A stretch of 64,000 nt of DNA, from contig OX327703.1 of NCBI GenBank assembly GCA_946807835.1, positions 6,517,501 through 6,581,500 on the forward strand, in the 5' to 3' direction. The notes beneath the pieces are model-generated. The model was given only the letters and a program-made list of their open reading frames with translations, did not search any database and was not told where the DNA came from. Positions 57,401 to 64,000 of the stretch are shown in pieces. Position 1 is the first letter of the stretch; each line of letters opens with the position of its first letter. Origin of the DNA: Ailanthus altissimus. Taxonomy: Eukaryota > Streptophyta > Magnoliopsida > Sapindales > Simaroubaceae. The translations under genes and the position numbers were made by a program.

Positions 57401-58582
57401 GTCTACATTCAGCAACCATCAGGCTACGAAGTCAAAGGCCATGAAGACAAGGTGTTAAAGTTGAAGAAGGCTCTTTACGGGCTAACACAAGCACCAAGGG
57501 CATGGAATAGCCGAATCGACAAGTACTTCCAAGAGAATGGCTTCAACAAATGTCCCTACGAGCACGCTCTATATATCAAGATCAAAGATGGAGATATTTT
57601 GATCGTGTGCCTCTACGTGGACGATTTGATCTTCACCGGAAGCAACCCAAGCATGTTCAATGAATTCAAGGAAGTGATAACGAAAGAATTCGAGATGACA
57701 GACATGGGGTTCATGGCGTACTACCTTGGCATTGAAGTTAAGCAACAAAAGGATGGAATTTTCATTTCACAAGAAAGCTATGCAAAGGAGATCCTGAAGA
57801 AGTTCAAGATGGAGAATTGTAAGCCGATAAGCACACCGACGGAATACGGAATCAAGATGTCCAAACATGAAGAAGGCGAAAGTGAAAATCCAACTTTCTT
57901 CAAAAGTTTGGTGAGAAGTCTACGCTATCTAACTTGCACGAGGCCCGATATTCTTCACGCAGTTGGATTGGTTAGTCGCTACATGGAATCTCCAACAACC
58001 ACCTATTTTAAAGCTGCAAAGAGAATTCTTCGCTATCTGAAAGGTACAATTGACTTTGGCTTGTTCTATTCAATTTTTAATGATTACACGCTTGTTGGAT
58101 ATAGCGATAGTGATTGGGGTTGAGACATAGATAATCGAAGGAGCACTACTGGATTCGTATTTTTCATGGGAGATACTGCTTTCACATGGATGTCAAAGAA
58201 ACAACCGATTGTCACATTGTCCACTTATGAAGCGGAATATGTTGCTACTACCTCATGCGTTTGTCATGCAATTTGGCTTAGAAATCTATTGAAGGAGATA
58301 GGCTTGATACAAAAAGAGCCTACCAAGGTTTGTGTCGACAACAAGTCAGCCATTACCTTAGCCAAGAATCTGGTATTCCATGATCGAAGCAAACACATCG
58401 ATATTCGCTACCACTATATAAGGGAGTGTGTTGCAAGAAAGGATGTGCAAGTTGAATATGTGAAGTCACAAGATCAAGTTGCCGATATTTTTACCAAACC
58501 ACTGACAAGTGAAGACTTCATAAGATCAAGGAACTTACTAAGGGTCACAAGATCAAGTTTAAAGGGGGGTGTTGGATCATAA
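54476..58582 (+). pseudogene. Copia-D Gag-Pol polyprotein, one frame with ten stops
   Basis: A single frame runs from ATG 54476 (MTNGMAPFQVPTLNNNNYDN) to TAA 58580-58582 with no frameshift. In order: UBN2-type gag (54476-55300), zinc knuckle CYNCQKFGHYASKC (55340-55381), protease [12 protein letters not shown] with intact D-S-G (55499-55534), pre-integrase [14 protein letters not shown] and CEGCLVEK, and integrase core with D in LIHTDVCGP, D in IRSDQGGEF and E in QNGVAERKN. RT has MDVKSAFLNG and catalytic YVDD (about 57617), and RNase H has YSDSDWG, STYEAEY and DNKSAITLAK. Stops are at 54767, 55232, 55331, 55496, 56021, 56459, 57059, 57122, 57341 and 58121. Five replace expected tryptophans. 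Confidence 0.95.
58559..58569 (+). other. polypurine tract of Copia-D
   Basis: TTAAAGGGGGG immediately before the 3' LTR, overlapping the last codons of the polyprotein frame. Confidence 0.9.
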
Positions 58583-58987
58583 ACTTGATCCATTATGAGA
58601 GCCCAAACCCAAAACCAATCAAATTGGAGTTCAAGTCCATAATCAAGGTCCAAAACTACTAGCCTTCTACCTAGAATCTTCTAGGATGTGGTAATTATGC
58701 ATGTGAATAATTTGGAAGAATGGAGAAAAATGAAGAAGAATGAGATGTATGGTTATTGTAATTTTGGATTAATTTATTTGTGTGGTGTAGGATTGTTCTT
58801 AAGTAGTATAAATACCCCTCCCTATTTTAGTTTAGGTATCAAGAAAAATTAAGAGCTTCTAAGTGAGTGAAGAAGTAAACTGTAATAAGAGTGAGTTGTA
58901 GTATCTTGTTTTTTGAGTGAGAGTGCTCTTGTAATATTTGTTTGAGTTTGAATAAAATTTATTTGTGTGAGTGTTTCATTTCCAACA
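58570..58987 (+). repeat. 3' LTR of Copia-D
   Basis: 418 bp. It differs from the 5' LTR by about two dozen substitutions and an insertion near 58720-58730. Confidence 0.96.
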
Positions 58988-59185
58988 ACATGTTCCACCC
59001 GGATACGAGCAAGGGCATCTTGTTTAGACTCGAGAAGCAAAGCAATGTCGCGCCTCATTTGCTTCACCACAGCCTCTCTTTTGTTCCTCGGTAACTTTAT
59101 CCACTTTATCCTTGCCACTGCCATCTTCGACGCCGCTTTACATTTGGAGGAGTTGAAGCCTCTGCGGAGAGTTAGCTGAGGCCAT
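58988..59185 (-). pseudogene. IST1-like gene, 5' part, broken
   Basis: From ATG at 59185 (minus strand) it reads MASANSPQR, shifts by one base, then FNSSKCKAASKMAVARIK, a W-I-K insertion made by a 9-base tandem duplication, LPRNKREAVVKQMRRDIALL and LESKQDALARIRVEHV. This is the N-terminal IST1 domain of plant IST1-like proteins, which recruit and regulate Vps4 at the ESCRT-III complex. Copia-D interrupts it directly after HV. Compared with relatives (VEHVIREQNVLAAN), about three residues are also missing at the insertion site. The lack of introns in the readable part may indicate a processed copy, but I cannot confirm the parent gene structure. Confidence 0.9.
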
Positions 59186-59590
59186 GCTTGCCACTGAAAC
59201 AATCATGGCTCTGGCCTGCAAACTGAAATAGACAGAATGTAACGATGCCGTTGGCAGGGGGCATGGTGACGAGTTCTTCAAGTCAAAACTTGAAATCCAC
59301 AGGAATCGAGACCTCCTCCGCGTCCTCCTCCGTCGACGGATTGCGAGGAATCTTCTTCGCGACTGAAGGAGATTCTAGGGCTCGGCCATCTGTACGACGG
59401 GAAGTTCGACAGGCTGATGTTATTTACGCATGAATGATGGTGGACGTCCGCAACTATTCCCCCGATTTGGCCTCTTCCAGCGATGGAACGAGGGTGGTGA
59501 TGGCTGGATTTGGATGGCCGACGTCTGAGGATTTGTTCTGGATGTTTGGTTGTTGATTTGACTCAGGACGGCGACGGCGCGCGTCGGTTG
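59186..59590 (-). other. GC-richer sequence upstream of the IST1-like start
   Basis: This stretch is clearly richer in G and C than the rest of the window and lies directly upstream of the pseudogene start. On the minus strand TTCTGTCTATTTCAG and ATTGTTTCAG look like splice acceptors just before the start. It may be the old 5' untranslated region and promoter. A 62-codon plus-strand frame at 59245 is probably a chance result of composition. Confidence 0.45.
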
Positions 59591-62009
59591 ACGGGGTGCT
59601 AAGCTTTTTTTTTTACACTAAATCACTAACTAGTCTTATTCTTTAATCAAACATACTCCGGAGCCCAATTATTATTAATATTTTTTTATTACGGTGGCCC
59701 ATCATGAGTTTATTCTACATAAACTAGACGACTCTCAAATCTACTTTGAAGAATTTTGTAAAAAGATAGAATGGTGGAGAGAAAGAAATAAGAAAAAAGA
59801 GAATTTATTCAATTGTGTTATTCTTACAAAATACAACAATTATATAACGGTAACAAGATAAAAAATAATAGGTACAAATACTAAGTCAAATAATGACAGA
59901 CTACTAAAATCAACGCAATTTGATTATTACAGTATCCTTATCACAAGAAACCTCATAGCATTCTTAGTATAAATTTGTGATTTCATGGAGTGATTGTTCT
60001 TTCAAGCTTCTTATTTATTTTGTATTCAGCAGGAACTGGATGATATATGTTACGAGAACAATTGGATATTACCAACTTATCGAGTATCACCTTTAGATGG
60101 TAAGATCCTTTGAATTTAGTATGTACATGTAAATTGTAAAGTGAGAAACTATGATTACTTTTATTGGTCTGGTTGGTTTACTAATGAACTAAGTGTGCCA
60201 CAATGCATCTTACAAGGTCTAACTTAAAATCAACCATAAGATCGTAGTTTTAATTAATACCTTAACATTATTTATCCTTAAGGGAGATATAGGAAGGGTG
60301 GTTTTTTTTTTGGTAGGCATTTGGACTCTTGTCATCACTGGATCATTTTGGTAATGTATGATACATCTGGATAAGGTTGCATCTTTTCCTATTAAATAAG
60401 AAATAATATAACTATTTGTGACACTTTTGGTTTAAAAATTGGGATGGTTTATTTAAAATTATTAATCAAATTTAAATTTGATCTAACGGTTTTAAATCAA
60501 GATTTAACGGTTTTAAATCAAGATTTGTATGTGAAGGGTTACGCCCTAAATGAAAAGATATTTACTATTTATAAATATGAGTTGATACCAAAAAAATAGA
60601 GAGTAAGAAATGTGAATATATTATATATCAAAGTAATATTTAGATGTATACACAAAAGAGTATAATGGTGCATAGGTACATAAAAGTGCATAATAGTGCA
60701 TAAGAGTAAATATATGTCAAGAGTTATTCTAAGGTTTTGCTTTATGAGAGTGCACTCATAAAAAACCAAAGTTATTTAATATTATGTTTAGACTATTATA
60801 TAATTTGATTGCAACAAAACAATGTCTTAAAAAGATAGAAATTTATTTTTAAGTACAGTGTACTTTTACATACTTTAACTTACTATCTATTGTATGTATA
60901 ATTTATGATCGGTAAAACATTCATCAATATTCTAAAATTTCCAACAAGAGGTGCTTTAGACACTAATATGCATGGTCATAGAAAACAATGGATATTAAAT
61001 AATAGTGCTGTTTCCGGGTGCTGGGAGCAACTATAGTTCGTATACTGCAAGAAAGGAAGCTAGATGCTGCTGGTTTGTTATGCTAAATGAAATCTTCAGG
61101 TCAGATAACATAATAGAATTTTAGCCTCTTAAAACAAATATGTGAAATTTTTATGAAGTCCTAAGAATCAACTTAGAAACCTTTTAAGCTTTGTTCAGAT
61201 GGCTGCTTAATTCCAGGTTTTACGATACAAAACTGAGAAGACTTTTCGAGCTAGACTACCTGACAGCTTCACTTCAACTCAAAATGGTCAAATGTCTCTT
61301 CATTTATTTTTTATAAAATTCTCTTCATTCACTTTCCCATGCATGTTAGGGGGAGCTTTATCTCCCAAAATGAATGTTTATTGTCAATGGAGATGCTCTA
61401 ATACCATATAATTGAAAGAGAAAAAGGGCCATGCTAGGCGTGAGAAAATAAAAGGACTACGTAATATTCTATGAACCATTACAAAGTAAATAAAGAAAAT
61501 CTAACACCACTAGAAAATGCTAATAAGAAAATACTAATATTACTAAGAATCATTAATACGACAAAGAAACACATACATGACCCTATTAAGCACTACCTAA
61601 CATTATCAATAATTAATGACTTCTTGGAGCACAGCTCATAGGAGGCTAGTTTCTACAAGATCCACTTTTAACCCAAAAAATAAGCTATTTAAAGATAGGG
61701 ATTGGAATCGACAGAAGGCACTGAATCCACAATAGAGGTTGACATGTCCACAAGAAGTTTTTACCTCGTTACTATTCTTGCTTAGACAAACTATCAGTAA
61801 CTCCTGTTGTATTGTTAATTCTTATGAATTTTTCTACATTTATTTTATCTAATATGTATCCATACTAATATAAATTTCTGGGTAACAAAAGTTTTTTTTT
61901 CTTTAAATTGCCACAATATCTAACCGACTTCGATTGAACACACGGGGATGAAGCCCCAAAGGAAGTCCTCAATGGTAGCACCTAGGTACAAAATTCAGAA
62001 AAGATTCCG
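59591..62009. other. AT-rich spacer
   Basis: No gene recognised in 2.4 kb. 59765-59960 is the second copy of the host repeat at 51435-51518 plus 52436-52640. A 21-base direct duplication (ACGGTTTTAAATCAAGATTT) lies at about 60485-60526. Confidence 0.5.
59765..59960. repeat. host repeat, copy 2 (no LTR inserted)
   Basis: AGAATGGTGGAGAGAAAGAAAT through ATTACAGTATCCTTATCA matches the two halves that flank the solo LTR at 51519-52435. The text runs AAAATACAACAATTATATAACGG across the empty site. Confidence 0.75.
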
Positions 62010-62019
62010 AATTCTAAAA

Positions 62020-63225
62020 GGAAAATTTTTAAAAATAGTAAAATTAAAGGGGATCTTTAACTTTTTTAGCCACCATTTTAAGTTTTTAATTTATTTAGTC
62101 AAATAAATTATTTTTGGACAAATATATTATTTCACTGTTTGTACAGTGTACAGTATACAGTATTTTTACTACAGTTATTAATTAAATCAAAATTAAATAT
62201 TTTTTATTTATTAAAATTATATTATTTTATATTAGTTGTTTATTTATTTTAATCATATTACTACAAAATTTACATAAATAATAAAATTATTTAATGTATT
62301 TAAATAAAACTAAATAAATACAATAAATAAAAATAATTTTTATAAATAAATACAAACTTAATTGTATTTTTTATTAAAATTATATTTATTAATAAGTAAA
62401 TAAAATAAATATAAATAAAATAAATTATTTATGAATAATAAAAAATTAAATAAATATAATAGTCACAAAAGTCGAGATCAACAAAGGGCATCTCGGGTCC
62501 GAGATGGCCCCCAGATGGCCTTGAGATGCGATGGTGGCCATCTGAGATGGCCCCGAGATGCAATGGTTGAGATGGTGCCGAGATGCGATAGTGGCCATCT
62601 GAGATGGCCCCAAGATGCGATGATGGCCATCTTGCCATCGCATCTCAGGCCCGAGATGCGATGGCCCCAAGATGGTCCCGAGATGTGATGGTGGCCATCT
62701 GAGATGGCCTCGAGATGCAATGGTCGAGATGGCCTTGAGATGCAATGGTCAAGATGACCTTTCTTGGCGGAGATGGCCTTTGTAACCATTATATTTATTT
62801 AATTTTTTATTATTCATACATAATTGATTTTATTTATTTAATTTTTATTTATTTTATTTAATTATTAATAAATATAATTTTAATAAAAAAATACCATTAA
62901 GTTTGTATTTATTTATAAAAATTATTTTTATTTATTGTATTTATTTAGTTTAATTCAACTACATTAAATAATTTTATTATTTATGTAAATTTTGTAGTAA
63001 TATGATTAAAATAAATAAATATAATTTTAATAAATAAAAAATATTTAATTTTGATTTAAGTAATAACTGTAGCAAAAATATTATACACTGTAGCGAGTAC
63101 TGTACAAACAGTGAAATGGTATATTTGTTTAAAAGTAATTTATTTGGCTAAACAAATTAAAAACTTGAAATAGTGGCTAAAAAAATTAAAGACCCGTTTA
63201 AATTTTGTTATTTTTAAAATTTTTC
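62020..63225. mobile_element. Mutator-like non-autonomous element with ~440-bp inverted repeats
   Basis: Left arm 62020-62465 and right arm 62778-63225 are reverse complements along nearly their whole length, with scattered differences. Tips read GGAAAATTTTTAAAAATAG and, inverted, GAAAAATTTTAAAAATAAC. Flanks AATTCTAAAA (62010-62019) and AATTTCAAAA (63226-63235) look like a diverged 9-10 bp target duplication, the size produced by Mutator-type transposases. Arms are very AT-rich and include TACAGTG/CACTGT motifs. No transposase is encoded; the core is a tandem array. Confidence 0.75.
62473..62775. repeat. GATGGCC-rich tandem array between the inverted arms
   Basis: About 18 units starting [G/A/C]AGATG fill 300 bp. 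They alternate between an 11-mer (GAGATGGCCCC) and a longer form (GAGATGCGATGGTGGCCATCT or GAGATGCAATGGTC), giving a higher-order period near 32 bp. A CATCTTGCCATCGCATCTCAG stretch near 62626-62647 is in inverted sense. GC content is far above the arms. Open frames on both strands (for example 62429-62638 minus, 62431-62688 plus) are by-products of the repeat. Confidence 0.92.
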
Positions 63226-63235
63226 AATTTCAAAA

Positions 63236-63692
63236 TATCATTAGGAAAATACCCTGTTCTAGAACCCACCTCCCAAATCTATCTCCCCTCTTTCTTTCTC
63301 TTCCTCAGCTACCCACCAATGTTTAAGGCACATGATCCAAAAGAAGTCAAAAAGAATTACTGTACAAACCATAATAACTAGTTTTTTAGTATGTCATTAA
63401 TGGGCCACTAGATATTTAAGACATGCAAAATAGTCACTAACTGCGACGCCTAGGCCTATACTAGTTTGGCCATTTCCTCTCACTTTATTTTCTCTTCTCA
63501 ACTAATTTTTTTTCTCTAATACTTAAATTTACATTTGCTTATTAAATACACTCATAAAATATAAAAAATCTCTCACATATTTTAAATAAATTAACATAAT
63601 CAAATTAACTATATATAAAAGTAGAATTTAAGTTATATGTAAAAATGTGTTGTGCGTAGGGTCATTGTGTATAATTTAATTTTAATTTTATA
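63236..63692. other. AT-rich spacer
   Basis: No gene recognised. Confidence 0.4.
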
Positions 63693-64000
63693 TGTTCACA
63701 TGCAAAATATACGTAGCGGAATATAAAATATATATTTCATTACACTAATAAAAAATCTCACCCTTAAAGCGTACTTTAAATAATTATAGTCGAAAATATT
63801 GTGAGATTTTTTGAGTTAGAATAGTAATTTCTTATCTCAATAGGAATTTGTTACTTGAAGCAACTCTTGCTTCAAGTATTACTTGGCCAATACACTGACT
63901 ATTAGCGTTTAATAACTTATATATGAAATCACCATTTTTCACTTGCATTTTGCAAATGAATCAATATCTCTATATATAGCCAATGTTACGACCAATATAA
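63693..64000 (-). repeat. edge of a copia-type LTR (runs off the window)
   Basis: TGTTCACATGCAAAATATACGTAGCGGAAT has the same layout as the start of 36026-37378 (TGTTG...CAATACGCAGCGGAAT). It is therefore probably the 3' end of a minus-oriented copia LTR that continues past the window. Confidence 0.4.

Larger units (their letters stand above)
53688..58987 (+). mobile_element. Copia-D: full-length Ty1/copia element inserted in the IST1-like gene
   Basis: 5.3 kb with LTRs of 407 and 418 bp, perfect ACATG duplications at 53683-53687 and 58988-58992, a tRNA-iMet primer site, one long polyprotein frame and a polypurine tract. The LTRs differ by roughly 5-6% by eye, mostly transitions, clustered in the first 150 bases. 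Its insertion splits the IST1-like coding sequence between E-H-V and T-N-V. It is the youngest-looking and best preserved element here, but ten stop codons prevent expression of a full polyprotein. Confidence 0.96.

Noticed and set aside
62429..62789. Overlapping 69-103 codon frames on both strands
   Set aside because: They arise because the GAGATG-type unit lacks stops in several frames. The translations are repeat text (for example HLGAISDGH) with no gene signals.

Overview
The window looks like AT-rich, transposon-dense nuclear DNA of a flowering plant, probably a eudicot. The evidence is plant-type Ty1/copia, Ty3/gypsy (chromovirus and Athila-like) and CACTA elements, tRNA-iMet and tRNA-Asp primer sites, a Mutator-like palindrome, and a fragment of an IST1-like (ESCRT-associated) plant gene. 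I found no intact host gene, no rRNA or tRNA gene and no CRISPR array. Every recognisable coding region is a broken transposon gene or a broken host gene.

Layout. 1-2190: remnant of a CACTA (En/Spm) TNP2-type transposase, cut by a minus-strand chromovirus-like gypsy element (2191-14105, GTTGA target duplication). That element carries a nested solo LTR (8884-10432, CCACC duplication) of the Athila-like family found complete-but-dead at 37379-48719. 14111-17700: spacer, a minus-strand copia LTR, a ~310 bp MITE and an AT microsatellite. 17704-22952: dead copia element (Copia-A, AATAG duplication) inside a segment whose paralogous copy, without the element, lies at about 23810-24420. 25499-26165: end of a CACTA-like element with a nine-copy subterminal motif array. 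27450-29832: internally deleted copia element (Copia-B). 29981-31116: 557-bp tandem duplication of unknown sequence. 31117-36025: AT-rich sequence with no recognisable gene. 36026-37378 and 48720-49200: older copia-type LTR sequence split by the Athila-like element. 49200-52435: two more LTRs of the Copia-B family in opposite orientations, and one candidate host exon (50720-50868). 53335-59185: minus-strand IST1-like pseudogene split by Copia-D (53688-58987, ACATG duplication). 62020-63225: long-inverted-repeat, Mutator-like element whose core is a GATGGCC-rich tandem array. 63693-64000: edge of another copia-type LTR.

How the parts relate: the insertions give a relative order. The CACTA remnant is older than the gypsy element, which is older than the solo LTR inside it. 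The IST1-like copy was entered by Copia-D. Copia-D is the best preserved element: its polyprotein frame runs 54476-58582 without a frameshift but with ten in-frame stops, and its leader has nine TTGAC[C/T] (W-box-like) motifs. Points most worth following are the Mutator-like palindrome, the W-box cluster and nonsense-only decay in Copia-D, the split IST1-like gene, the mosaic divergence between the gypsy LTRs, the CACTA subterminal array, and the duplicated-locus comparisons that expose empty insertion sites.
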